NCBI GenBank assembly: GCA_905250115.1
Contig: CAJNOI010000309.1
Coordinates: 1-64,000, forward strand
DNA length: 64,000 nt
Reading direction: 5' to 3'
Source: Adineta steineri
Lineage: Eukaryota; Rotifera; Eurotatoria; Adinetida; Adinetidae
In this document: positions 14,960-28,687 of the stretch, one piece after another
Numbering within the stretch: position 1 is the first letter of the stretch
How the letters are laid out: every line of letters starts with the position of its first letter
Notes under the pieces: model-generated
What the model was told of the DNA's origin: nothing
The model's database searches: none
The model's input: the letters and a program-made list of their open reading frames with translations, nothing else
Translations under genes and position numbers: made by a program

Positions 14960-15791
14960 CGCACACTTGCGAACAAAAACACAGCAACCAAATACTTAAT
15001 AGATAGTCTATCTAAAAAGCTAAAAAAACAAATTTATTTAAATTGTTTTGTCTCACCATACCAATGATACAAAATAAAATTCTATCTTACTAAAATTTGT
15101 TTTTGACACGTTTATTGAATAAACAAACGTGTTCAGTTCTGTTAGTTAACTAAAACACACTACTAGTAATAAAGAACAGTAGCCCGCCTGAAAAAGCAAG
15201 TTCGAGTTTACCAACATGTATTTTTTTCTTTTTCCCCTCTCTTCCTCGTTTTTTATGCTATTTTTTTCTGGCGTTTTTTTTTGGAGAGACGACGACGACA
15301 ACAACAGTTAGGGTAACAGGAAAAGTCGACGATAATAAACACGGTAGCAAATTATGCGGGGCGAATGTCTGTATGTGAGAGAAAAAAAATGTCTTATGTA
15401 TATGCCGTATTATGAATGTTATCAGTCTTAGTAATATCCAGAAACAGCAGAATTAGTAATACACAGACAATATTCATCTCTCATCAGCAGGAATAGAACA
15501 AAAACCGCGTTCTTCTGGTTGGTGGATTTGAGTGTCATCTCTCTTTTCTCGTCTCTCTGTCTCTCTCTCCCTCTCTCTCTCTCTATGATTGTGGTAAATC
15601 GGATGATATTATTGTACCAAAGAAAAAATAGTCCAGTTTCTGTGACGAGTGGCATTTTTTTTCTGCGCTTCTTCGCGTTCGGTCTCTATTATCCTATTGT
15701 AGACCATACGACGACGACAGGACACAACTTGTTTAATTGTCCGTCGCCGCCACCGCAAGATCGCGTGTGATTCTAGGCAACTAATTTCAAT
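14960..15791. promoter_or_regulatory. Shared bidirectional upstream region of the COL4 pair
   Basis: 832 bases separate the start codons of the two divergent collagen IV genes, so both promoters and both 5' UTRs must lie here unless an unseen upstream exon exists. It holds a polypyrimidine stretch near 15220-15250, a CT-rich tract at 15549-15585 and a GC-richer stretch at 15280-15360. In vertebrates the COL4A1/COL4A2 intergenic promoter contains CTC-box elements; whether the CT tract plays a similar role is inference. Two ORFs of 75-83 codons here are low complexity and are not called as genes. Confidence 0.75.
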
Positions 15792-18700
15792 ATGCAATTC
15801 CTTACTAAAACTTCAAATTCGTCCCTTCGTCGGACTACACGGTAAGCTATTGAATTATGTTTTTTTTACATGAAAAAAAAAAATGTGCAACAAGTAGTGT
15901 CTATACTTCTCTAAATGTAAAGTCTGTTATATTCATGAAAATATTGACTACTAGTTTTTTTTCTTATTCAGAGATTATTCGTAATCGTTTTTTTATCTGT
16001 AGTTATTTTTTATATCAGTTATTAAAATGAGATACAATACTAGAGTTATCAATGAGCATTATTATCATATTTTCTGCTCATAAAAATATGTAAAAACATC
16101 TTCTATCAACATTCTGACTTTTACGCTACATGACATTATTAATAACACCTACAGAGAATATGAACATAATAACAAATCAATTGTTATAGATACTAATGTA
16201 TTAATATATTTTTTTTTCTTTGTACGACAGATAAAAAAAACATCAAGGTACAAATAGTTAGTTTTTGCTTTTTTATATTGGCCAGAATTGAAAAAAAGCA
16301 TAATGAGATATCACGAGAAGGACATAGAACTTTTATCAGACAAGCTAATAATAGCAATAACAACAACATCAGCAGCAGCAGCAGCAGTAGCAGCAGCAGA
16401 ATAGAAGATTTTGTCGCGCGTCTGCATGAATAACTCGTCGCTATTCCTAATTATGCATCGTATTCTTTATCACTAGTTAAATTTCTTTTTCTCCTTGCTG
16501 ATATTGTTGTTGTTGTTGTTGATGGTACTCGGTAACATCGTTTCTCTATATGTCCTCGGCAGTTTTCCCTCCTTTGCTTTTTACTAATAGATTATTGAGA
16601 TCACATAATAATTCTTCGTCTTATCTTTTTCTATTCCTTCTCTACTTTCGTCTGTCTTCGTTGGCTCTTCATATCATTCTACCGACGTCTTGTACATCCA
16701 TACTAGTTCTTCTTCTTCTTCTCCTTTCCTGTACATGATTCGAGAATTATTAATTATCGCACCACAATGGTAACCAGCAGTAGTTCTAAGGTCGTTTTTT
16801 ACTCGTCGTCGATGATGATAGAATCATAAGATAGCAATATAACAGAAGGACTTTATCACTGCGATTACAAACAGTAAACAAATTGTACAGCAGACGATAG
16901 TTATAGAAATATATAGAAAATATAGAGAGTACAAGTTCCTGTTTTTCTTATCGATTATTCCTAAAAACCACATGCAAGATGTTTGCTACAATAAACATCA
17001 GTACAAAATTATTTTGTATGCATCGATTTAAGTAAGTTATATTTGATCATTGTTCACTGAATAGTATTCATCCATATGTATATATGTATATATATATATC
17101 ATTTTGTATGTTTGCTTACTAGTCATCATTAAGATGAAAATTAGCAAATGATAACTTATGTTACCTTGAAAACACACATACATAAACATCAATCTTTTTT
17201 TTCTGGCTCCTACAGAGATCCACTACATAGAAGAGAAAAACATTCACCATATGTGACAAATTATTTAAAATATATAATTAAGAAAAATATTTTTCTTTTA
17301 TTTATTTAGACTTAATTATGCTTCCATTTTAATCGTACTTCTTATCAGCATCTTCATTGAAACAAGCAATGCTCAACAAAGGGTATGTTCACTAATTCAC
17401 ATTACTTCATGATGCAATCATTTGAGATGAATAATAATAATAGGTAATAGTAATAAGCTACTATTGTACATAAACAAATCAAATATGAGTACAAAATACA
17501 TATGTGAATTGATTGCATAGAGATTGAATGACTTGTCTATTGATAGTAATTATTTTGTTATTTTTTTGTATTATTGAGCAAATGCCGTAAGACAATAAAG
17601 ATCAATATCAGCTCAATAAATATATATGTACATATGCATATAATATGATTAATTTGTTTTTTAGTACCCAGATTCTGGTCCAGTAACACCACCACCAGGT
17701 TATGCATTTGCACCTGGTTATGGATCATCTCAATATCAACCAAAAAATCGAACGAGCAATAGTGCTGATTGTAACAATTGTAATCAACCATGTTTTTGTA
17801 TAGCACAAAAAGGAGACCAGGTAAATTAATCAATATATATATATATATATATTAGAAAAGACTAACATTTTTGTAATAAATATATAGGGTCCAGCTGGTC
17901 CAATGGGCCCTGCTGGTGCTCGTGGAGTGAATGGTGTTCCCGGTCCCGAAGGTATGTTATACATATATATATATACATATAGTTAAATGTGATTAAAAAT
18001 TTTATTTTTATAGGACCTGAGGGTATGAAAGGTGAAAAAGGTGATCGGGGTTTACCCGGTTTACCAGGCCAAAAAGGTGACAGAGTAAGTTATTATTATT
18101 AAAATATTAATTTATAATTATATTATTCTAATAAATAGGGACGATCCGGTGAACCAGGCATGCCCGGTATGAATAAAATTATTAATTATTATTTTGAATA
18201 TTATACAAAATATCTTTTGTTTAGGTCATCCCGGTTTACCCGGTCTTCCAGGCCCAAGAGTAAGTCTATATTAATATCATATGTATATATAATTATTTTT
18301 TTTTCTTTTATTTTAGGGACCAGAAGGTAATTGATCAGTATATTCAATAGAGAAGATAGAATGATCATTTTATTTTTTCAGGTTTACCTGGTCGTGATGG
18401 ATGTAACGGATCAAGAGTAAATATAATCAAATTTGAATAATAAAGTTTCTATTTTTTTCATTGTCTATAGGGTGATGCTGGTCGACCTGGATTTAGCGGA
18501 CAGGTAACATATATAAATAACTTATAATTTGAAAGTATATTTAATTTGATTGCTTATTTAGCCCGGTCGTCCTGGTGAACCTGGTGTGTATATGAATAAA
18601 ATGGATTGAATTATATTTTTTTATTTTCTTCATACTTTAGGTATTCCTGGTCAACGAGGTCCCAAAGGTGACCCTGCTCAAGCTTTACCCGGATTCAAAG

Positions 18701-21700
18701 GCGAAACTGTATGAATATTAAAAAAAAAAATCTATATTTTTCTATCTATATAAACATATTTTTATATAAATTTTAGGGACCTCCAGGAGCTCCCGGTCTT
18801 CCTGGTGCTGCAGTAAGTTTTTTTTACGAATTTTTATTGCTTAGAGATTAATACTGTTTATTTCCATAGGGTACTCCAGGTAATGGTGGTATTCCCGGAA
18901 ATGCTGGTGGTGTTGGTTTTCCTGGACGTGAAGTAAATAATGAAATAATGATTTTCTTAGTAGTACTATATGAATAATATTTGTAGGGTGCTAAAGGTGA
19001 TCGTGGTGAACCTGGTGCTGCAGGTACGGAGAAATACATATTTAATTGAAACAATATTTTTTATCAACTGATATTTAGGTATTCCTGGAACTGGATTTAA
19101 TGGTGAACGAGGTCAAAAAGGAGAACCCGTAAATACAAATATTATCATAAATAGTTGTATTCTTACAATTTTATTTTTTAGGGATCATCTGCTCCCTATC
19201 CATCCATAGGTCATGTAGAAGCAACAGGCAACTTTACTGTTGTTCCAGTACCAACTCCTGGTGCTCGCGGTGAAAAGGTACGTGTGTTTTTTTGCATTAA
19301 GATAAAATTATAATTTGTTTCTAATTAATTATTATTATTAATAGGGTGCAATGGGTCATAAAGGAGAACCTGGTGAAATTGGTTATCCTGGTGCTCCAGG
19401 TTCAGCTGGACCAGCAGGTATGACCGGTGAAAAGGGTGTACCAGGCCCCGTTGGACCACGTGTAAGTATTTTTATTAATGAATTTTTTTTCTTCTCATAT
19501 TATTTCTCTTCGAATAGGGTCCTACTGGTTTACCAGGTCAAGCTGGTTTTCCTGGACAAGCAGGGTAAGTTTATTCTAGTTTTATTTAATTAAATATACT
19601 TGATTTTATATATTTATTTCAGTGATCGTGGTAGCCCAGGTTATCCTGGTTCATCTGTATGTGTTATCAAAGATTGGAGAAAAACGTATCAATTATTTTT
19701 TTTCTTTCAATGTATTTTTAGGGTACCCCCGGAAGACCTGGTAACAATGGATTATCAGGAGATAAAGGTTTGTATAATTCATTTCTTTGTAAAGATAAAA
19801 TAATTATTAATATCATATTTTAGGTGATCGTGGTTTCCCCGGTATGCCTGGCATGTGTATACCTGTAAGTAGAAATATTTTTATTTTTAACACAAGATTT
19901 TTTTTATTTAATAATTTATTCTTTGATAGGATGGACCCGATAGTGGAATGGCAGGACAACCAGGAGCAACAGTAAGTTAAAAAATAATATTGTTAACTAG
20001 CATTTATTTTATTGAATTTTATTTTTTAGGGAGCTAAAGGAGAACGCGGTAACTAATTACAAATGGTTAAGAAAAATATGATGGAATATTTTTTTTGTTT
20101 CTTAGGTCCACCAGGTACAGCAGGTTATCCCGGCGGTCCAGTAAGTATTATTTATTTATGAATTCATATTTTAATAGTATTATTTTAAAAGGGTTTACCC
20201 GGTGCACAAGGTCCAAAAGGTGATCGTGGTTTTGATGGAGCACCTGGTAGCCCAGGTCAAGGTAAGCTGTCTATGATCAAGAAAGATATATATATATATT
20301 TTAATCTTGTATTTTACTATTCTTTTAGCTGGACGTGATGGTATTAAAGGAAACCGAGGAGATAACGGACGAGCTGGTAAAAGATTCATTGTTTAAAAGA
20401 AGTAAATTGTACATGTATATAATATAATTTAGGTGATCCCGGTGCGGCTGGATTTCCTGGTCCACAAGGTTAGTTAAAATAATAAAGATGAATTTTTAAT
20501 TGATTTATTGATTATTATAGGTTATCGTGGAGCTAAAGGTGAACCAGGTCCAAAAGGTAAATAAATTGATTAAATCTAATTAATTCATATTTAATGAATT
20601 CCGATTCTATAGGTGAACCTGGTCGCGCAATTCCTGGCCCACCTGGTATTGATGGTTATTCAGGTCAATCTGGTCTTCCAGGAGCTAAAGGTAAATATCT
20701 ATTGATAAGACATTAAACATATTTATAGTTTTAATTATTTAGGTGAACGTGGTTTACGTGGTATGCCTGGTTTACCTGGTAACGGATCAGGTGGTGGAGG
20801 TTTACCTGGCCCACAAGGACGTATGTATTTCTTAATAGAAAATGAATATTTTCAATATCGTTTATCGATATTTTAGCTGTTGGTCCAACTGGTAGCCCTG
20901 GTGCACCTGGCTTTCAAGGTATCGCCGGCGGCAAAGGAGACAAAGGAGACCGAGGTAATTTGTTTTTTTTCACTAGTAAAAATTCTTTATAAAAACGTCA
21001 AATTCTTTATCAAGGTCTCGAAGGTCAATGTGGTGCACGTGATGGTTTGAAAGGTAGCAAAGGTGAACCTGGTTATCCAGGAGAAGCTGGTAAATAAATC
21101 TATTTATTGAATAAGATATATTCTTATATTTTAATAATAATAATTTAGGAACCCCTGGCCAACGTGGTACTTCAGGAGAAAAAGGTGATCGAGGTATGTT
21201 AAATATATATTACTTTCATAGAATAGAAATGAATGAAATTATTTTCGTTCAGGTGATGGTGGTTTACAAGGTTACCCCGGTAATGTTGGTCAATCTGGTG
21301 CACCCGTAAGTTTTCAAGATTTTTATTTTATTTATTAAATTTATTTCTTTTTCAAAATAGGGTCGTAATGGTATGGACGGTGAACCAGGTCTTAAAGGAG
21401 ACAAAGTGAGTTTACTTCAGATGATATTAATTATATTTACATTAATTTATTTTATAGGGTGAATCAGCTCGTGTTGGAACAGTACAAGGAATGTCAGGAG
21501 AAAAAGGAACACCAGGTTAGACATATAATAATCTTGGTTATAAAACAATTTATTAAATATTAAACTATTCATAGGTCTTCCCGGCTTGAAAGGTGATCGT
21601 GGAGAAAAAGGTACGGATTTATGAAATACCTCAACTTATCTATAATTTGATTGTTTTCAGGTTCACCAGGTTATAGTGGCCGAGATGGTCAACCAGGTCC

Positions 21701-24700
21701 AGGTGGAGTAGCTGGAGCTAAAGTAAATAATTTTGTAATAAACTATCAATAACAAAAACTAAATTAATATCTTTTTAGGGTGATGCTGGCTATCCAGGTA
21801 TGCAAGGTCCACCAGGTAGCCCAGGTCCAATGGGTGATATTGGTCCACCAGGTGCAACACTTCCAGGTGAACGAGGTGAAAAGGGTATTCCAGGTCCAGT
21901 CGGTTAGTATAAATTATTTCAAAATTTCTGTTCTTTTACTATTTTCTTTTATCATAGGTATTCCCGGTCCACAAGGCTCACCAGGTCTTAAAGGTGAACC
22001 AGGTAAGATTTCATAATTCAAAGATGTAAATAAAATTTTAATGAAACATTTCTTTTTTTTTCTTATTCAGGTCGACCAGCTCCACAAGGATTAACATCAT
22101 TACCAGGCCCACAAGGTGAAAAAGGTGATCGTGGTTTCGGAGGCTCTCCAGGTCTTCCAGGATCACAAGTAAAATTACTTCACAATAACATTATTTAATT
22201 TATTAAATCAAAATATTTTTAGGGTTCAAGTGGTATGCCAGGTTTACCAGGTGCACCCGGATCAAAAGGTGAATCAGGTTTACCAGGCATGCCAGGTCTT
22301 CCAGGACCAAAAGGCATTACAGGTATAATATTAATTAAATTTTTTTCGTATAATAAAATAAAACTTTTTTCATCTATTATTTAAGGTTACCGTGGTGAAC
22401 CAGGTGTGTTTATATTGTTCCACACACATGAATAGAGAAAAACAATGGTTTTGTTCTTTTTTATATAGGTCTTGCAGGTCGTGATGGAACACCAGGTCTT
22501 CCAGGAACAAAGGGTTTTGGTAAATATTGAACTAATCAATTATATCTGTTTAATATTATTTATCGTTATTTTTAGATGGTGCACCAGGTCTTCCAGGTCG
22601 TGGAGGTATATTCATTTTAAATATATAATAAGATAGGATTGAATTAATATTTAACTAATTTTAACAGGAGAACGAGGTGAACCAGGTCTTCCAGGACCAG
22701 GCTTCCCAGGTACGATAAATCATATATATATATTTGAAATATTGAAATAATCATTATTATTTCAGGAGCCCCTGGACCTGTCGGCCCCGGTGGTGATCGT
22801 GGTTTCCCAGGTTTACCCGGTCCAGCTGGTGAAACTGGCTTCCAAGGCATGAAAGGTATGTTTACTAAATTTATAATGCAAATGTCTTATGAATTCTATT
22901 TTAAATTATAGGTGATTCTGGTTTACCAGGTGTTAATGGACTTCCAGGTCCAGCTGGTTTGAAAGGGTAAAAATAAAAGTTGAATTCAAATTATTTTATT
23001 CTATTGTATTTTATTTATATAGTGAACGAGGTGAACCAGGTTTTGGTGGACAAAAAGGTGATGCAGGTAAGAAAAATAATAAAATGAATTTATTAGATAT
23101 TAATCATTTTATTTTTTTTAATTTATAGGAGCAGCAGGTGCCCCCGGTATTGATGGTAAGTTGATCGACTATTATTTACTTTCGTCTTGATAAAACTAAC
23201 TTTTATTCTTGTTCTTTTAGGCTTACCAGGTACATACATTCGAATAATTTGATAAAATATCAAATCTTTTATTCGTTTTTAAAGGTCTTCCAGGCCCATT
23301 AGGTCCACCAGGCGCCCCAGGTTTATCTGGAGAAAAAGGCTTCTCAGGATTACCGTATGTTAACAAAAATTTGAATAATTATTAAGTTGCTATTATTTTA
23401 ATTTAATTTTCAGAGGAGGAAACGGACAACCAGGTCTTCCAGGCATGCCAGGAATGAAAGGTGAACGTGGTTTGAATGGAAATCCAGGATTGAATGGAGC
23501 ACCAGGTCCAGGAGGTGAAAAAGGTCTCGCTGGCTTCCCAGGAGGACCAGGACCAAATGGAATGCCAGGTCTTCCAGTAAGTTAATCAAAAAATTTTATA
23601 ATTTCTCTTTCAATCTCTCTTTCTTTTCCTATAGGGCTCTGCTGGTTTCAAGGGTGATCGAGGTATAAAATTTTAATTCTAGTTTTACATACGAACAATT
23701 CCTACTTATATATTTCTATTTAAGGTCTACCCGGTTTACCAGGTGCATCATGTGGATCATGTGTCGCAGGTCAACGTGGTGACCGAGGCTTCGCAGGTAC
23801 ACCAGGTACACCAGGTCAAAAAGGAGAACCAGTAAGTTTATCAGAAAAAAATCAATAGATATGACATTTTATATAATAAAAATTTTAATAGGGTCAGGCA
23901 TCTGCACGTGGACCACCAGGCGAACGGTAAATAATATACGTATACTGTAATTTATTTCCTATTCCTTTTTTTGTGTTTTATCAGTGGTCCAGCAGGTTTC
24001 CCAGGAGCTCCAGGTCTTCCAGGTATGGCTGGCAAAGATGGTATGCCAGGTCTTCCAGGTGCTAAAGGAGAACGAGCTGTTGGTCCAACAGGTAATAATA
24101 TTAAATTTTCTTTTAAAATTCTCATCATTTTTCTCTGTTTATACAATAGGTATCAAAGGTGCTAATGGTGAACCAGGTTTACCAGGCCCATCAGGTTTAC
24201 CAGGACAACCAGGTGAACGTGGTTCACCAGGTGGCAATGGTAAGACAACATACATATTTAAATATAGATATACATATAAAATAAATATCTACCGTTTGTT
24301 TTAGGATTCCCTGGCGCACCCGGTGAACGAGTAAATAATTTTCTTTAAAATTTTTCAGAAAAAGATTTAATATTGTGTTGTTCTTATAGGGTTTACCAGG
24401 TCCAAGTGGATTACCAGGTAAATTAAATAGATAAATAAATAATATATTATAATACTTTACTATTGATATTTTTAGGTGCTCCCGGTCTTCCCGGTTTAGG
24501 TGGACAAAAAGGTATTTTATTTAATTAATAAAACAAATTTGTGTATAATAACAAATAATTTCTTTCTAGGTGATCTTGGCTTTAATGGATTACCAGGTCA
24601 AAAAGGAGAATCAGGTGCCCCAGGTAAAGACTTCATCAAAAAGAAATATCAATAAATAATATCATATTTTTTCCTCAATTAGGTTTGAATGGACCACCAG

Positions 24701-27700
24701 GCATGAATGGTATGAAATAAATAGTTTATCATGTAATCGATCTAAATATTTTTTTAATTAATAGGTATGCCAGGTGGCAAAGGTGATGCAGGTATGCCAG
24801 GTCGTGATGGTGGTGCTGGCTCACAAGGACCTAAAGGAGATCGTGGTCTTAATGGATTCCCAGGTACATTCATATCATATTCATTCATCTAATCTCTTTT
24901 CAATATGATATAGGCGCTCCCGGAGCTAAAGGTGCTGCAGGTGTACCAGGTAAATAATTCTTTTCGTATATTCTATGTGTATATATTTTCAAATTATGTT
25001 CTATATAGGTCTACCAGGTCCAGGAGGTCTTCCAGGTTCAGCAGGTTTCCCCGGTACAAGCGGTCTTCCAGGAATGAAAGGTCTGTACATTTAAAAATAA
25101 ATGACATATTCAATATATAATTGTTCTATTTTATATAGGTGATGCTGGTTTACCAGGTCTTCCAGGATCAAACGGTAAAATATTGAATTATTAAGAAAAA
25201 TCTTCCAAATTAATATATATATATATATATATGTATAGGTCCACCAGGAATGAATGGTCCAGCTGGTCTTGCAGGAGATTCTGGTATGTATTGAGAGAGA
25301 ATAATTTCGTTTTAATTTGTTTCTCTTCTTATTTAATAGGTTTACCAGGTATGGCAGGTCAAAAAGGTGAACCAGGTAAATATTTAAACTAATAATATTT
25401 TTTATAATATATAATATTTTCTCTTCATTTAGGTTATGCTGCTTCCGGAAACAAAGGTGAACCAGGTTCAAATGGTCGTGATGGTAAGAGATATCAAATG
25501 AATTCTTTCATAAAACGATTTTATATTTGAAAAACAGGTTTACCAGGCATGCCAGGAGAAAAAGGGTAAGATTTAAATAATAAATTTTTTTTTACAATAA
25601 AACAAAGTATTTGTGTTTTTTTAGAAACCTAGGTGGCATTGGTCAACCCGGTCGTCCAGGTCTTGATTGTAGAGTACCAATTCCCGGCACTGTAAGTGAA
25701 CAAATAAATAAATTAAAAGAAATATAAAACTAAATTACTTTTTGATATATTAGAAAGGTGATGCTGGCTTACCAGGTCTCCCAGGTGCTCCAGGTTTACA
25801 AGGTAAATGACTTGATTTGATTTGTACTCTAACTGTTTTTCTGTTATATTTATAGGTGCTCCAGGTCCAGCAGGCAAAGATGGTTAGTAGAAAAAATATA
25901 GTTTAATATTTCAACAAAAGTTATAAATTTGAATATTATTTTTCAGGATTCCCAGGTACTGGAGGTATGCCAGGTATGCCCGGTGCCAAAGGTCGTGATG
26001 GATTCCCAGGTGCAAATGGTTTACCAGGTGCCCCAGGTATACTTATTCATAAAATATTGAAATGTCGTAATAATGATAATTTCTTTTCATAGGTGAACGT
26101 GGTTTCGCTGGAATGCCAGGTTTGTTCAAAAATAATTTTTATTTAACATTTTCTTAATGTTTTTCTACTTAAAAATTAATCAGGTCAACCAGGTTTACCA
26201 GGAGAACGAGGTATGAATAGTATATAGAAACAATAAATATATCATGAATCAAATTCTGTTCTTTTATTTTCCAGGAACTAATGGATTCCCAGGCAACCCA
26301 GGTATGTGATAGAATATAAATATTTGATAGATGTTGTATTATTTTCTTTTGCATAGGTCTTCCCGGACCAAAAGGTGATCGTGGTTATAACGGAGCTCCT
26401 GGTATGAATGGTATGCCAGGTGAACGTGGTCAAAAAGGTGATTGTATTCAACCACAACCAATGCAAGCCCAAGCAGGTCAAAAAGGAGATCAAGGTCCAC
26501 CAGGAGCACCAGGTAATAAAAAACGATTTAAAAAATTGTCTTAATACATTTTTCTTTTGTATAAACTTAAAGGCTTACCAGGAATGGTAGGATTAGCAGG
26601 TATGTGTATAAAATAATTTTTATTTAAATAATTATTGATATACTTTAAGGTCAACCCGGTCCACGCGGAGAAAATGGTCCACCAGGTCAACCAGGCCAAC
26701 CCGGTTTACCCGGTTATGTTGGACCTAAAGGTGAACGTGTAAGTAGACAAATCTGTTTTTCTTTTACATTCAAGAAAAATGTCTCGACTATTTTTAGGGT
26801 ACATCCGGTACTCCAGGTGTTTCTGGTATTGCTGGTCCACCAGGTAACGATGATCATGAAAAATTCTTGATAGAAATTTATTGAAATATAATTTTCTAGG
26901 TGCAAGCGGTCCCCCAGGTCCAGCTGGTCCTGGTCTTCAACGAACTGGTTTCATGGTTGTTCGTCATTCACAATCATCACAAGTACCCGATTGTCCATCA
27001 GGCATGGTTAAACTTTGGGATGGTTACAGTTTACTTATGATGCAAGGAAATGATCATGGTTATCATCAAGATCTTGGTACTATATTCCTTTTCGAACATA
27101 GAATCAAATATTAAAATTTGTTTTGTTTTAGGCTCGGCTGGTTCATGTCTTCAAAAATTCTCTGCTTTACCATACTTACGTTGTGATCATACAAATGTTT
27201 GTTATTATGGTCAAACAAATGATTTAACATATTATTTATCAACAACAGAACCAATGCCAATGATGCCCGTTCAACGTGATAACATTCGACCATATATTTC
27301 ACGTTGTGCTGTTTGTGAAGCACCTGCTAATGTTATGTCATTCCATAGTTTATCAATGACACCACCACCATGTCCAAATGGTTGGAATATTTTATGGCAA
27401 GGTTATAGTTTTGTTATGGTAAGTAGATCATACTTTAAATAAAACTTAAATCTATTCTAACATCGAATGACAATTATTATATGTATATATTTTAGCATCT
27501 CGGTCGTGGTGCACAAGGAGGCGGTCAATCATTAGCAAGTCCAGGTTCATGTCTTGAAGATTTCCGTGCAACACCATTCATTGAATGTTCTGGAACAGAT
27601 GGTAACTGTATGTATTATGCAAACAAATTCAGTTATTGGATGACAGTTATTGATCAAAATAATCAATTTGAAGTTCCACGTCAAGAAACATTAAAATCTG

Positions 27701-27819
27701 GCAATCATAGAAATAAGATCAGTCGTTGTACTGTCTGTTTGAAAACACAACAAAGTGGTGGCCAAGGCGGTTTTCAAAATGGCAATTACTATGTGGGACA
27801 AAACATAAAAAAACACTAG
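15792..27819 (+). CDS. COL4A2: Collagen IV alpha chain, alpha2-like
   Basis: Exon 1 is 15792-15841 and exon 2 is 17310-17382; together they encode a signal peptide with a basic n-region and core [19 protein letters not shown]. Exon 3 (17665-17820) has the 7S cysteines, [12 protein letters not shown] long Gly-X-Y domain follows on many short exons, with cysteine-bearing interruptions such as [10 protein letters not shown] (near 23750), GQCGARDG (near 21030) and GDCIQPQP (near 26440). NC1 starts at [12 protein letters not shown] (near 26965) and includes [40 protein letters not shown] and TLKSG. PMPMMPV and [11 protein letters not shown] match vertebrate alpha2. The sulfilimine Met and Lys equivalents are present. 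Where most chains read SRND, this one reads QTND. A Gly/Asn/Gln-rich tail of about 25 residues follows the last cysteine and ends NIKKH at 27819. Confidence 0.93.
15842..17309 (+). other. First intron of COL4A2-like gene (1.47 kb)
   Basis: The intron splits the signal-peptide coding region: donor GTAAGC at 15842, acceptor TTTATTTAG ending at 17309. It holds a CAG-type trinucleotide run at 16369-16400 and AT-rich runs. A 62-codon Leu/Ser-rich ORF at 16550-16738 is not convincing. Its size and first-intron position make it a place to look for enhancers. Confidence 0.7.
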
Positions 27820-28687
27820 ACTACATTTATTGAACTCTTATTTTTCTTTTCTTTTTTAATCTGTCTCTCTCTTTATTCTCATATGTGATTGATGATAATG
27901 AATTTATTTATCTTAATCATATATTTATGCCGATTAGTCAAGCATATTTTATGATGAAAGATAAACAGTCATGAATCTACATGTGAGAAAATGAATTATT
28001 TCACTCACAGTAATTTGATTGTTTGTTATCATCATCATGTTATGTTCCCTCTGTGTCATTTTGTTAACTATCATATCATCATCAAGTTTCTTTATTTCTT
28101 TTTTTTTTTCTTATATCATCTTCATCTATTTTTGCTCTATTTTCTATTTGCTGTATTCTCGGTCTTTTACACAATACATATAAACAGTACACATACATAT
28201 TTTATTGAAGAGTGAGTGCTAATTCGGTTTGTACGTTTGTGTAAAGACGTGTTATTATCATTATTTTTTTTTGTCTTCATTAATCTCGTTTTTTTTATTC
28301 GGCTGTCAATCAGCTCATAGTGTTAGAGTGAGCATATGAAAGAAAGATATACGTGTGTTTGATTTGAATTTTGTCTCTCTCTCATTTCTTTTCAATAATA
28401 AATATCAATCAGTATTCTAAAATACAATTCATACATAGATTTTTAATGCATCAATTATACAACAAAACTAGAAAGTATATCGGAATATAAATGATGAATA
28501 GAATTATTTCTGTTTTGATAAAGACAATAGTATCAGAAGATTATATAAATCTGATGGAAATTGTTTTTAGTTAGTTGATGCGGCTCAATACTCTGAATGA
28601 CATTCTCGATCTGATTAAATACTTATCTATATTTCGAAGAATTTTTAGTAGTATGGAAGGATTCATTCGATCTCGTCTATACTAATA
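27820..28687. other. 3' UTR and flank of COL4A2-like gene
   Basis: Pyrimidine-rich, AT-rich sequence after the stop. An AATAAA hexamer occurs near 28396. A 74-codon ORF at 27991-28215 is low complexity and is not called. Confidence 0.5.

Noticed and set aside
15428-15797. Overlapping ORFs in the collagen promoter gap
   Set aside because: Arg/Glu/Ser low complexity produced by the CT/GA tract; no homology and they conflict with the two collagen 5' ends.
16369-16400. CAG run as a possible polyglutamine-coding exon
   Set aside because: It lies in the first intron of the collagen gene with no open frame linking to either exon; treated as a simple repeat.
16550-16738. 62-codon ORF in the first collagen alpha2 intron
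   Set aside because: Leu/Ser/Arg low complexity, within a well-supported intron, no recognisable features.
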